In this document: piece after piece, positions 12,001 to 23,896 of the stretch
How positions within the stretch are numbered: position 1 is the first letter of the stretch
How the letters are laid out: each line of letters opens with the position of its first letter
From: Arenicola marina
Lineage: Eukaryota; Annelida; Polychaeta; Arenicolidae
DNA: 64,000 nucleotides
Reading direction: 5' to 3'
Assembly (NCBI GenBank): GCA_964019135.1
Contig: OZ025255.1
Coordinates: 186,001-250,000 of the forward strand
Translations under genes and position numbers: made by a program
Notes under the pieces: model-generated
Database searches by the model: none
What the model was told of the DNA's origin: nothing
The model's input: the letters and a program-made list of their open reading frames with translations, nothing else

Positions 12001-15000
12001 CGGGGAGGTTCCTCCGGGTGAAGGCGGCGGTGTTCCGCCGGGTGAAGGCGGGGGTGTTCCGCCGGGTGAAGGCGGGGATGTTCCGGCGGGTGAAGGCGGG
12101 GATGTTCCGGCGGGTGAAGGCGGGGGTGTTCCGCCGGGTGAAGGCGCTGGTGTTCCGCCGGGTGAAGGCGGGGATGTTCCGCCGGGTGAAGGCGGGGATG
12201 TTCCGCCGGGTGAAGGCGGGGATGTTCCGGCGGGTGAAGGCGGGCGTGTTCCGCCGGGTGAAGGCGGGGGTGTTCCGCCGGGTGACGGCGGGGATGTTCC
12301 GCCGGGTGAAGGCGGGGATGTTCCGCCGGGTGAAGGCGGGGATGTTCCGCCGGGTGAAGGCGGGGATGTCCCGCCGGGTGAAGGCGGGGATGTTCCGGCG
12401 GGTGAAGGCGGGGGTGTTCCGCCGGGTGATGGCGGGGGTGTTCCGCCGGGTGAAGGCGGGGATGTTCCGCCGGTAAAGGCGGGGATGTTCCGGCGGGTGA
12501 AGGCGGGGATGTTCCGCCGGGTGAAGGCGGGGATGTTCCGGCGGGTGAAGGCGGGGGTGTTCCGCCGGGTGAAGGCGGGGATGTTCCGCCGGGTGAAGGC
12601 GGGATGTTCCGCCGGGTGAAGGCGGGGATGTTCCGGCGGGTGAAGGCGGGGGTGTTCCGCCGGGTGAAGGCGGGGATGTTCCGCCGGGTGAAGGCGGGGA
12701 TGTTCCGCCGGGTGAAGGCGGGGGTGTTCAGCCGGGTTAAGGCGGGGATGTTCCGCCGGGTGAAGGCGGGGATGTTCCGGCGGGTGAAGGCGGGCGTGTT
12801 CCGCCGGGTGAAGGCGGGGGTGTTCCGCCGGGTGACGGCGGGGATGTTCCGCCGGGTGAAGGCGGGGATGTTCCGCCGGGTGAAGGCGGGGATGTTCCGC
12901 CGGGTGAAGGCGGGGATGTCCCGCCGGGTGAAGGCGGGGATGTTCCGCCGGGTGAAGGCGGGGGTGTTCAGCCGGGTTAAGGCGGGGGTGTTCCGCCGGG
13001 TGAAGGCGGGGATGTTCCGCCGGGTGAAGGCGGGGATTTTCCGGCGGGTGAAGGCGGGCGTGTTCCGCCGGGTGAAGGCGGGGGTGTTCCGCCGGGTGAC
13101 GGCGGGGATGTTCCGCCGGGTGAAGGCGGGGATGTTCCGCCGGGTGAAGGCGGGGATGTTCCGCCGGGTGAAGGCGGGGATGTCCCGCCGGGTGAAGGCG
13201 GGGATGTTCCGGCGGGTGAAGGCGGGGGTGTTCCGCCGGGTGATGGCGGGGGTGTTCCGCCGGGTGAAGGCGGGGATGTTCCGCCGGTAAAGGCGGGGAT
13301 GTTCCGGCGGTTGAAGGCGCGGATGTTCCGCCGGGTGAAGGCGGGGATGTTCCGCCGGGTGAAGGCGGGGATGTTCCGCCGGGTGAAGGCGGGGGTGTTC
13401 AGCCGGGTTAAGGCGGGGGTGTTCCGCCGGGTGAAGGCGGGGATGTTCCGCCGGGTGAAGGCGGGGATGTTCCGGCGGGTGAAGGCGGGCGTGTTCCGCC
13501 GGGTGAAGGCGGGGGTGTTCCGCCGGGTGACGGCGGGGATGTTCCGCCGGGTGAAGGCGGGGATGTTCCGCCGGGTGAAGGCGGGGATGTTCCGCCGGGT
13601 GAAGGCGGGGATGTCCCGCCGGGTGAAGGCGGGGATGTTCCGGCGGGTGAAGGCGGGGGTGTGCCGCCGGGTAAAGGCGGGGAGGTTCCTCCGGGTGAAG
13701 GCGGGGATGTTCCGCCGGGTAAAGGCGGGGATGTTCCGCCGGGTGAAGGCGGAGATGTTCCGCCGGGTAAAGGCGGGGGTGTTCCGCCGGGTGAAGGCGG
13801 GGAGGTTCCTCCGGGTGAAGGCGGCGGTGTTCCGCCGGGTGAAGGCGGGGGTGTTCCGCCGGGTGAAGGCGGGGATGTTCCGGCGGGTGAAGGCGGGGAT
13901 GTTCCGGCGGGTGAAGGCGGGGGTGTTCCGCCGGGTGAAGGCGCTGGTGTTCCGCCGGGTGAAGGCGGGGATGTTCCGCCGGGTGAAGGCGGGGATGTTC
14001 CGCCGGGTGAAGGCGGGGATGTTCCGGCGGGTGAAGGCGGGCGTGTTCCGCCGGGTGAAGGCGGGGGTGTTCCGCCGGGTGACGGCGGGGATGTTCCGCC
14101 GGGTGAAGGCGGGGATGTTCCGCCGGGTGAAGGCGGGGATGTTCCGCCGGGTGAAGGCGGGGATGTCCCGCCGGGTGAAGGCGGGGATGTTCCGGCGGGT
14201 GAAGGCGGGGGTGTTCCGCCGGGTGATGGCGGGGGTGTTCCGCCGGGTGAAGGCGGGGATGTTCCGCCGGTAAAGGCGGGGATGTTCCGGCGGGTGAAGG
14301 CGGGGATGTTCCGCCGGGTGAAGGCGGGGATGTTCCGGCGGGTGAAGGCGGGGGTGTTCCGCCGGGTGAAGGCGGGGATGTTCCGCCGGGTGAAGGCGGG
14401 ATGTTCCGCCGGGTGAAGGCGGGGATGTTCCGGCGGGTGAAGGCGGGGGTGTTCCGCCGGGTGAAGGCGGGGATGTTCCGCCGGTTGAAGGCGGGGATGT
14501 TCCGCCGGGTGAAGGCGGGGGTGTTCAGCCGGGTTAAGGCGGGGATGTTCCGCCGGGTGAAGGCGGGGATGTTCCGGCGGGTGAAGGCGGGCGTGTTCCG
14601 CCGGGTGAAGGCGGGGGTGTTCCGCCGGGTGACGGCGGGGATGTTCCGCCGGGTGAAGGCGGGGATGTTCCGCCGGGTGAAGGCGGGGATGTTCCGCCGG
14701 GTGAAGGCGGGGATGTCCCGCCGGGTGAAGGCGGGGATGTTCCGGCGGGTGAAGGCGGGGGTGTGCCGCCGGGTAAAGGCGGGGAGGTTCCTCCGGGTGA
14801 AGGCGGGGATGTTCCGCCGGGTAAAGGCGGGGATGTTCCGCCGGGTGAAGGCGGAGATGTTCCGCCGGGTAAAGGCGGGGGTGTTCCGCCGGGTGAAGGC
14901 GGAGATGTTCCGCCTGGTGAAGGCGGGGAGGTTCCTCCGGGTGAAGGCGGCGGTGTTCCGCCGGGTGAAGGCGGGGGTGTTCCGCCGGGTGAAGGCGGGG

Positions 15001-16193
15001 ATGTTCCGCCGGGTGAAGGCGGGGATGTTCCGGCGGGTGAAGGCGGGCGTGTTCCGCCGGGTGAAGGCGGGGGTGTTCCGCCGGGTGACGGCGGGGATGT
15101 TCCGCCTGGTGAAGGCGGGGATGTTCCGCCGGGTGAAGGCGGGGATGTTCCGCCGGGTGAAGGCGGGGATGTCCCGCCGGGTGAAGGCGGGGATGTTCCG
15201 GCGGGTGAAGGCGGGGGTGTTCCGCCGGGTGATGGCGGGGGTGTTCCGCCGGGTGAAGGCGGGGATGTTCCGCCGGTAAAGGCGGGGATGTTCCGGCGGG
15301 TGAAGGCGGGGATGTTCCGCCGGGTGAAGGCGGGGATGTTCCGGCGGGTGAAGGCGGGGGTGTTCCGCCGGGTGAAGGCGGGGATGTTCCGCCGGGTGAA
15401 GGCGGGATGTTCCGCCGGGTGAAGGCGGGGATGTTCCGGCGGGTGAAGGCGGGGGTGTTCCGCCGGGTGAAGGCGGGGATGTTCCGCCGGGTGAAGGCGG
15501 GGATGTTCCGCCGGGTGAAGGCGGGGGTGTTCAGCCGGGTTAAGGCGGGGATGTTCCGCCGGGTGAAGGCGGGGATGTTCCGGCGGGTGAAGGCGGGCGT
15601 GTTCCGCCGGGTGAAGGCGGGGGTGTTCCGCCGGGTGACGGCGGGGATGTTCCGCCGGGTGAAGGCGGGGATGTTCCGCCGGGTGAAGGCGGGGATGTTC
15701 CGCCGGGTGAAGGCGGGGATGTCCCGCCGGGTGAAGGCGGGGATGTTCCGGCGGGTGAAGGCGGGGGTGTGCCGCCGGGTAAAGGCGGGGAGGTTCCTCC
15801 GGGTGAAGGCGGGGATGTTCCGCCGGGTAAAGGCGGGGATGTTCCGCCGGGTGAAGGCGGAGATGTTCCGCCGGGTAAAGGCGGGGGTGTTCCGCCGGGT
15901 GAAGGCGGAGATGTTCCGCCTGGTGAAGGCGGGGAGGTTCCTCCGGGTGAAGGCGGCGGTGTTCCGCCGGGTGAAGGCGGGGGTGTTCCGCCGGGTGAAG
16001 GCGGGGATGTTCCGGCGGGTGAAGGCGGGGATGTTCCGGCGGGTGAAGGCGGGGGTGTTCCGCCGGGTGAAGGCGCTGGTGTTCCGCCGGGTGAAGGCGG
16101 GGATGTTCCGCCGGGTGAAGGCGGGGATGTTCCGCCGGGTGAAGGCGGGGTGTTCCGCCGGGTGAAGTGAAGGCGGGGATGAAGGCGGGTGGG
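1..16193. repeat. 24-bp G-rich minisatellite with higher-order structure
   Basis: About 670 head-to-tail copies of a 24-bp unit containing GTTCCGCCGGGTGAAGG followed by CGGGGAT. The array is already running at base 1, so it extends beyond the window. Units differ by single-base variants (CCGCC or CCGGC, GGGAT or GGGGT, GTGAAGG or GTAAAGG, GATGTCCC) and a few shorter units. The order of variants recurs in long blocks, so recent copying was by segments of kilobases. Each unit can form a CCGCC / GGCGG hairpin with a 7-nt loop and has two G-runs, giving G-quadruplex potential on the + strand. The array decays at 16160-16193 and is followed by a run of 15 or more G. Because 24 is a multiple of 3, frames stay open on both strands; I do not regard these as genes. 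Confidence 0.97.
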
Positions 16194-16206
16194 GGGGGGG
16201 GGGGGT
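16190..16206. repeat. Poly-G tract at array edge
   Basis: A nearly pure run of G directly follows the last degenerate 24-bp unit. It marks the right border of the G-rich array. Homopolymers of this kind are prone to sequencing length error. Confidence 0.85.
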
Positions 16207-17113
16207 GATGATACTGACATGGGAGTGTGGTCCACAAGAAAAATGGGGTGACACCTCTTCACATCGTCAAACTACAGGTTATTTACCATTTAAATGTTTT
16301 CGCGGGTAAATACCATGATAATGATCATGGTCAGTCTCATGAGAATTATTATGGTAAATATCATGATCATAATGCATGGTATTTATTTTAGCTAGATCTA
16401 CACAATTTACATTTCGCCGGTGGATCCATATTTAACGTTAATTTTGTTCTTTTACACTGAATTCAATAACAAGGTTCAGTCATTAGGCGGGGAGCGGCGC
16501 CTGTGGCTGTGGGTGATTGTGATCAACTTTGCAGCTTCAAATGGTTCAAGACAGCTGTACGAAAAAGTATGCCGCGACAGTACTGGGTATGTTAAATCCA
16601 TTGGTAACCAGAAATAAACAGAACAGTTTGGTGACCACTGACAGGCGATGAATCGGTACAAACCGGAGTTATAACAGATATGTAAACGAATCCTCGGCTC
16701 CCAAAGGCAAGGAAGGCACCACTGGGTTATTCTGCTGTTTCTGACCTTATCCGTATTGTTGCCCAACACACAGGAATATAATCAACTTGGTGTGGGTGAT
16801 AATAGGGAGCGCAGGTGAGATCCTAAGGCTAAGATAACCTGGCAGACCACATGCATTACAAAAGTAGTCCATCTGTTATTTAATTCTATGCCATTTGTCA
16901 ATTTAGTTGACCTGGTTTCATATCATACAGTGACAGTTTAGTTGTGACTGACTCATACTCTCACCTATGGATCGGGGGTCCATTCATTTACTGCTGGCTA
17001 CCCTGACTACCACCGATGATAACAAGCCTGTTCTCCTGTACTAACTAATGTATAAATGCACTTGTGAGAATTATAAGGGATGTCGGTGGTAATGATATAA
17101 CATTTTCATGAGC
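16207..17113. other. Unique AT-rich spacer without a recognisable gene
   Basis: No supported gene. It contains an AT-rich inverted repeat at 16306-16386 (listed separately) and otherwise single-copy sequence. Short open frames of 65 to 97 codons exist here on both strands, but they show no recognisable motif and no codon pattern that I would trust. Confidence 0.6.
16306..16386. repeat. AT-rich imperfect inverted repeat
   Basis: The left arm (16306-16329, GTAAATACCATGATAATGAT...) is nearly the reverse complement of the right arm (16362-16386, CATGATCATAATGCATGG...). The loop is about 32 bp and is itself AT-rich with ATGATCAT motifs. It could be the core of a small MITE or simply a cruciform-prone palindrome; target-site duplications are not clear. 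Confidence 0.55.
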
Positions 17114-17330
17114 AATATCAAAGAAATATGGAACTGTAATCTGTATTACACCAAACAAACTCTCTAAAGGTGTCACTTTGAATTGCAATATATATTGGTA
17201 ACACATTTGCCTGTAAATAACTTCAAAGAAACATGAAACTGTATTATAACTAACAAACTCTCCAAAGGTGTCACTTTGAATTGCAATAGGTTGGTTTGGT
17301 AACATATTTGCCTGTGAGTGACATCAAAGT
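17114..17330. repeat. Short ~100-bp tandem duplication
   Basis: Two diverged copies and a partial third share TCAAAGAAA, AAAGGTGTCACTTTGAATTG and TTGGTAACA.ATTTGCCTGT. Copy 1 is near 17116-17215 and copy 2 near 17219-17317. The divergence is clearly greater than in the large arrays, so this is an older duplication. It abuts the start of the transposon remnant and might be part of its terminal region. Confidence 0.7.
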
Positions 17331-17405
17331 TTGGTCTTGACCACTGCTACAAACATAACCAGGATGAAGCCTTCGTGACTCGGTAGACGGCGGGTGCAAT
17401 ACCCT

Positions 17406-17552
17406 TGTGTCACATGCACAAAGAATTATCTCGAAGATGCCATACAGTGTGACAAATGCGACCAATGGCTGCATATGTCCTGCCTCTAGTTAGGACCAGA
17501 TCAAGCAAAGGAATGGCAAAAAGATGACCTCATATTTCTCTGCCCTAACTGC
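17406..17552 (+). pseudogene. PHD-finger remnant of the transposon
   Basis: Zinc-ligand order Cys-x2-Cys, Cys-x2-Cys-x4-His-x2-Cys, Cys-x2-Cys can be read in one frame: PCVTCTKN, then AIQCDKCDQWLHMSC, then IFLCPNC. This is the classic Cys4-His-Cys3 PHD pattern, which in transposons is probably a DNA- or chromatin-binding module. A TAG lies two codons after the sixth ligand. It is not a host gene: the OTU and transposase blocks follow directly in the same orientation. Confidence 0.72.
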
Positions 17553-17769
17553 ATCCATCCAGACATATTTTCATACCAAGAATGCCTGAAGCGTCTGGAC
17601 TCGGCGCAAGCCGAAGGACGGCTCCTCAGCACCGCAGAAAGTGAGAAGCTGCTGTTAAGAACCTATGGCCTGACATACGTTGCTGTGTCATCACTAGACA
17701 ACAGTTCCAGTCAGATTGATGCAAGTCTGACTATTATTCTTCAGAACATACATCCCATCATACTTCAGT

Positions 17770-18350
17770 GGTTTAGACTGCTTCGGGTTAAAGGAGATGG
17801 AAATTGTTTCTACAGACCTGCATCACTTGCTCTGTTTGGAACTGAGGAACGGTACCAAGAACTATGATCCAGAGTTGCTGTTGAAATAATAACCAACAAA
17901 GATCGTTATGGCGTCACCGGGAGCGGCTTCCCCACAAAGTTATTGGACACAAGTTTCGTGCTGGCCAACTACGAGACTTACTGCTCCTCGACACCTCGTA
18001 ATGGAAGTCTGAGTGACATTCTTCACTTCTATGCACTTAGTACAGTGATTGGCCGGCCCATCAGAAGTTATTTCCCACCTGTGAGCATTGACATTCCTGT
18101 GCACAGTCGCATTGTCTACGGAACAGGCATTAGAAAGTGTGGTCAAAGTTCGAGTGCGGCATGACATGGCAAGTTCCTGACCATTTTACCGTGTTGTGGC
18201 CCATCGACTCCCAGGCGGACACCTGTATCGAGCTCTACTCCAACACAGGAACTCGCTCTAGCACCCTGTCACAACCAACTTATATAGACGCTGTCGGTAA
18301 AAAGTTTCAGCACGTTCAGCGACATCTCTCTTCTGGAGGCGCACAATAAA
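17770..18350 (+). pseudogene. OTU-like cysteine protease remnant of the transposon
   Basis: LLRVKGDGNCFYRPASLALF matches the start of OTU domains, where the Asp and Cys of GDGNCFYR are catalytic. About 380 bases later PDHFTVLWPI gives a plausible catalytic-His region. The two parts are in different frames and a stop follows the first, so the domain is broken. OTU domains occur in several Mutator-like families, which is why I group it with the flanking PHD and transposase blocks. Confidence 0.7.
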
Positions 18351-18427
18351 ATATCAGCTGAAACTCCAAGCGCCTCGCTTGACCAGGATCTCGGCAGCAG
18401 AATTCAGAGAAAAGTCATCCGCCCTCC

Positions 18428-18871
18428 GTGCCCTCTGAGCCAGTTAAGATGCCGACTGATTCCGGGCATACGCAGGTGGAGGGACGTTTCCTAAACATAC
18501 AAGAAGTGACCGAACGGATCCGGGGGACACCCAACCCTCTGGCAGCCATTGCCAAAGGAAGGAAGAACAATGTTTACTTCATTGTTGACAACAAGGAAAA
18601 CATGAAACGTCCTGAGGCATTGAAGATTAGCGAGTTCATCGATGACTGTGGTGTCTGGAACAGTAAAACTGGGAGGACTCATCTTGAATATTACCTCATG
18701 AATCAGGACTCTTTATCGTACCTTCGAAGATCAGGAGATCTGTTCGGTCAAATCCGAAGCAAGAAGTTTGTACCTCCGGATCCGCAACCTCCCGTCGACT
18801 CTGTTCTGAAGATCGGCAGATACAGCGTGAACCACAAAAGCAGTGCTGCCTTCAAGAAACGTGTGACCTAG
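18428..18871 (+). pseudogene. Conserved linker segment of the MULE-like element
   Basis: A 147-codon open stretch contains RKNNVYFIVDNKENMKR, FIDDCGVWNSKTG and FVPPDPQPP. From memory this block appears between the OTU and transposase regions of repeated proteins in marine invertebrates; I cannot verify that here. The downstream transposase block (IGIDRTFNLG near 19042) is separated from it by stops and a frame change. Confidence 0.5.
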
Positions 18872-19370
18872 ATTGAGAAAAGCTCCGCCCCCGAACTGAC
18901 GGTCAAATTTTTGTTAGAATACCAAGGGGACCACCCTGACTTCTTCTGCTAATCATCGAGGGAAAGCTGTCGTCCGTCATTCTGTACCTAGACAGCCAAA
19001 TTACACCGATGAAAAATTTGACCGCGATTGGCCAGGACGTCATCGGCATCGATAGGACATTCAATTTAGGAGAATGTTTTGTGACTACAACCGTTTTCAA
19101 GTGTACAACTGCGATCAGAAGGGAATCTGCAGAGAGTCCTATCTTCATGGGACCTATCCTGCTCATTGGGATGGAACATACGAAACATGCTACGGTTTCT
19201 TCAGCCATCACCCAGGGCGCTCACGTTGTTTGTTCCAAAGGTCAGCTACGCGTTCCCTCCGTTATAAATGTGACCATTATCAGTTACTCCACTGACAATG
19301 ACAATGTTACTGTTTATGTAATCAGTAACTCAACTAGTATTACAGTTGGCCAGATAATCTCTTGACCGTC

Positions 19371-19492
19371 TGTCACCGGATGGGCTAAATTCTTTAGTAT
19401 AGTCTGAATAAACATCTATGATTTTCTTCATTAATTACAAATAAAGACTCAACAACTAAATAAATAACAGTTTTAAGTTACAGTGGTCTCTG
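19371..19492. other. Spacer between transposon remnant and 44-bp array
   Basis: AT-rich unique sequence with AATAAA-like stretches, which may be the end of the transposon copy. No gene seen. Confidence 0.5.
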
Positions 19493-22400
19493 CATTATAC
19501 ACCTTCTGTACAGCCACCCCTTGGAAGCGAAGACATCATTATACACCTTCTGTACAGCCACCCCTTGGAAGCGAAGACATCATTATACACCTTCTGTACA
19601 GCCACCCCTTGGAAGCGAAGACATCATTATACACCTTCTGTACAGCCACCCTTTGGAAGCGAAGACATCATTATACACCTTCTGTACAGCCACCCCTTGG
19701 AAGCGAAGACATCATTATACACCTTCTGTACAGCCACCCCTTGGAAGCGAAGACATCATTATACACCTTCTGTACAGCCACCCCTTGGAAGCGAAGACAT
19801 CATTATACACCTTCTGTACAGCCACCCCTTGGAAGCGAAGACATCATTATACACCTTCTGTACAGCCACCCCTTGGAAGCGAAGACATCATTATACACCT
19901 TCTGTACAGCCACCCCTTGGAAGCGAAGACATCATTATACACCTTCTGTACAGCCACCCCTTGGAAGCGAAGACATCATTATACACCTTCTGTACAGCCA
20001 CCCCTTGGAAGCGAAGACATCATTATACACCTTCTGTACAGCCACCCCTTGGAAGCGAAGACATCATTATACACCTTCTGTACAGCCACCCCTTGGAAGC
20101 GAAGACATCATTATACACCTTCTGTACAGCCACCCCTTGGAAGCGAAGACATCATTATACACCTTCTGTACAGCCACCCCTTGGAAGCGAAGACATCATT
20201 ATACACCTTCTGTACAGCCACCCCTTGGAAGCGAAGACATCATTATACACCTTCTGTACAGCCACCCCTTGGAAGCGAAGACATCATTATACACCTTCTG
20301 TACAGCCACCCCTTGGAAGCGAAGACATCATTATACACCTTCTGTACAGCCACCCCTTGGAAGCGAAGACATCATTATACACCTTCTGTACAGCCACCCC
20401 TTGGAAGCGAAGACATCATTATACACCTTCTGTACAGCCACCCCTTGGAAGCGAAGACATCATTATACACCTTCTGTACAGCCACCCCTTGGAAGCGAAG
20501 ACATCATTATACACCTTCTGTACAGCCACCCCTTGGAAGCGAAGACATCATTATACACCTTCTGTACAGCCACCCCTTGGAAGCGAAGACATCATTATAC
20601 ACCTTCTGTACAGCCACCCCTTGGAAGCGAAGACATCATTATACACCTTCTGTACAGCCACCCCTTGGAAGCGAAGACGTCATTATACACCTTCTGTACA
20701 GCCACCCCTTGGAAGCGAAGACATCATTATACACCTTCTGTACAGCCACCCCTTGGAAGCGAAGACATCATTATACACCTTCTGTACAGCCACCCCTTGG
20801 AAGCGAAGACATCATTATACACCTTCTGTACAGCCACCCCTTGGAAGCGAAGACATCATTATACACCTTCTGTACAGCCACCCCTTGGAAGCGAAGACAT
20901 CATTATACACCTTCTGTACAGCCACCCCTTGGAAGCGAAGACATCATTATACACCTTCTGTACAGCCACCCCTTGGAAGCGAAGACGTCATTATACACCT
21001 TCTGTACAGCCACCCCTTGGAAGCGAAGACATCATTATACACCTTCTGTACAGCCACCCCTTGGAAGCGAAGACATCATTATACACCTTCTGTACAGCCA
21101 CCCCTTGGAAGCGAAGACATCATTATACACCTTCTGTACAGCCACCCCTTGGAAGCGAAGACATCATTATACACCTTCTGTACAGCCACCCCTTGGAAGC
21201 GAAGACATCATTATACACCTTCTGTACAGCCACCCCTTGGAAGCGAAGACATCATTATACACCTTCTGTACAGCCACCCCTTGGAAGCGAAGACATCATT
21301 ATACACCTTCTGTACAGCCACCCCTTGGAAGCGAAGACATCATTATACACCTTCTGTACAGCCACCCCTTGGAAGCGAAGACATCATTATACACCTTCTG
21401 TACAGCCACCCCTTGGAAGCGAAGACATCATTATACACCTTCTGTACAGCCACCCCTTGGAAGCGAAGACGTCATTATACACCTTCTGTACAGCCACCCC
21501 TTGGAAGCGAAGACATCATTATACACCTTCTGTACAGCCACCCCTTGGAAGCGAAGACATCATTATACACCTTCTGTACAGCCACCCCTTGGAAGCGAAG
21601 ACATCATTATACACCTTCTGTACAGCCACCCCTTGGAAGCGAAGACATCATTATACACCTTCTGTACAGCCACCCCTTGGAAGCGAAGACATCATTATAC
21701 ACCTTCTGTACAGCCACCCCTTGGAAGCGAAGACGTCATTATACACCTTCTGTACAGCCACCCCTTGGAAGCGAAGACATCATTATACACCTTCTGTACA
21801 GCCACCCCTTGGAAGCGAAGACATCATTATACACCTTCTGTACAGCCACCCCTTGGAAGCGAAGACATCATTATACACCTTCTGTACAGCCACCCCTTGG
21901 AAGCGAAGACATCATTATACACCTTCTGTACAGCCACCCCTTGGAAGCGAAGACATCATTATACACCTTCTGTACAGCCACCCCTTGGAAGCGAAGACAT
22001 CATTATACACCTTCTGTACAGCCACCCCTTGGAAGCGAAGACATCATTATACACCTTCTGTACAGCCACCCCTTGGAAGCGAAGACATCATTATACACCT
22101 TCTGTACAGCCACCCCTTGGAAGCGAAGACATCATTATACACCTTCTGTACAGCCACCCCTTGGAAGCGAAGACGTCATTATACACCTTCTGTACAGCCA
22201 CCCCTTGGAAGCGAAGACATCATTATACACCTTCTGTACAGCCACCCCTTGGAAGCGAAGACGTCATTATACACCTTCTGTACAGCCACCCCTTGGAAGC
22301 GAAGACATCATTATACACCTTCTGTACAGCCACCCCTTGGAAGCGAAGACGTCATTATACACCTTCTGTACAGCCACCCCTTGGAAGCGAAGACATCATT

Positions 22401-23896
22401 ATACACCTTCTGTACAGCCACCCCTTGGAAGCGAAGACATCATTATACACCTTCTGTACAGCCACCCCTTGGAAGCGAAGACATCATTATACACCTTCTG
22501 TACAGCCACCCCTTGGAAGCGAAGACATCATTATACACCTTCTGTACAGCCACCCCTTGGAAGCGAAGACATCATTATACACCTTCTGTACAGCCACCCC
22601 TTGGAAGCGAAGACATCATTATACACCTTCTGTACAGCCACCCCTTGGAAGCGAAGACATCATTATACACCTTCTGTACAGCCACCCCTTGGAAGCGAAG
22701 ACATCATTATACACCTTCTGTACAGCCACCCCTTGGAAGCGAAGACGTCATTATACACCTTCTGTACAGCCACCCCTTGGAAGCGAAGACATCATTATAC
22801 ACCTTCTGTACAGCCACCCCTTGGAAGCGAAGACATCATTATACACCTTCTGTACAGCCACCCCTTGGAAGCGAAGACATCATTATACACCTTCTGTACA
22901 GCCACCCCTTGGAAGCGAAGACATCATTATACACCTTCTGTACAGCCACCCCTTGGAAGCGAAGACATCATTATACACCTTCTGTACAGCCACCCCTTGG
23001 AAGCGAAGACATCATTATACACCTTCTGTACAGCCACCCCTTGGAAGCGAAGACATCATTATACACCTTCTGTACAGCCACCCCTTGGAAGCGAAGACAT
23101 CATTATACACCTTCTGTACAGCCACCCCTTGGAAGCGAAGACATCATTATACACCTTCTGTACAGCCACCCCTTGGAAGCGAAGACATCATTATACACCT
23201 TCTGTACAGCCACCCCTTGGAAGCGAAGACATCATTATACACCTTCTGTACAGCCACCCCTTGGAAGCGAAGACGTCATTATACACCTTCTGTACAGCCA
23301 CCCCTTGGAAGCGAAGACATCATTATACACCTTCTGTACAGCCACCCCTTGGAAGCGAAGACGTCATTATACACCTTCTGTACAGCCACCCCTTGGAAGC
23401 GAAGACATCATTATACACCTTCTGTACAGCCACCCCTTGGAAGTGAAGACATCATTATACACCTTCTGTACAGCCACCCCTTGGAAGCGAAGACATCATT
23501 ATACACCTTCTGTACAGCCACCCCTTGGAAGCGAAGACATCATTATACACCTTCTGTACAGCCACCCCTTGGAAGCGAAGACATCATTATACACCTTCTG
23601 TACAGCCACCCCTTGGAAGCGAAGACATCATTATACACCTTCTGTACAGCCACCCCTTGGAAGCGAAGACATCATTATACACCTTCTGTACAGCCACCCC
23701 TTGGAAGCGAAGACATCATTATACACCTTCTGTACAGCCACCCCTTGGAAGCGAAGACATCATTATACACCTTCTGTACAGCCACCCCTTGGAAGCGAAG
23801 ACATCATTATACACCTTCTGTACAGCCACCCCTTGGAAGCGAAGACATCATTATACACCTTCTGTACAGCCACCCCTTGGAAGCGAAGACGTCATT
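19493..23896. repeat. 44-bp minisatellite, ~100 nearly identical copies
   Basis: 4404 bp of head-to-tail 44-bp units containing CATTATACACCTTCTGTACA followed by GCCACCCCTTGGAAGCGAAG. Copies are almost identical. The main variant is GACATCA versus GACGTCA at one site, plus one CCCTTTGG unit near the left end and one AAGTGAAG near 23444. The unit has no stop codon in any + frame and its length is not a multiple of 3, so all three + frames stay open for over 3.8 kb. The longest, 19483-24081, would repeat a 44-residue block; I regard it as a by-product. Each unit contains a weak acceptor-like TTCTGTACAG. Confidence 0.98.

Larger units (their letters stand above)
17340..19370 (+). mobile_element. 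Decayed Mutator-like DNA transposon (PHD, OTU, transposase remnants)
   Basis: A run of broken coding blocks lies in the order PHD finger, OTU cysteine-protease domain, a conserved linker block and a MULE-type transposase block. The PHD block (17406-17552) has the spacing PCVTC, QCDKCDQWLHMSC, LCPNC with one in-frame stop in the middle. The OTU block starts at RVKGDGNCFYR near 17785, with the catalytic Asp and Cys in GDGNC. A 147-codon open stretch at 18428-18871 includes KNNVYFIVDN and DDCGVW. Near 19042 an IGIDRTFNLG motif resembles the first catalytic-Asp region of MULE transposases. Several stops and frame changes separate the blocks, so the copy is dead. The combination fits the animal Mutator superfamily (Phantom-like elements are one possibility); I could not define terminal inverted repeats. 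Confidence 0.75.

Noticed and set aside
1-16193. Telomeric or centromeric satellite
   Set aside because: The unit is not a telomere motif, and similar arrays sit inside and beside an ordinary gene, so a chromosome-structural role is not supported.
13408-16254. 948-codon minus-strand open frame starting in unique sequence outside the array
   Set aside because: Only the first ~30 codons are unique and they are low-complexity Pro/His-rich sequence from the poly-G edge. The rest is array translation.
17406-18350. A host PHD-finger or OTU-protease gene
   Set aside because: Both domains are broken by stops and frame changes and are followed by a transposase-like block in the same orientation; a dead transposon explains all of them.
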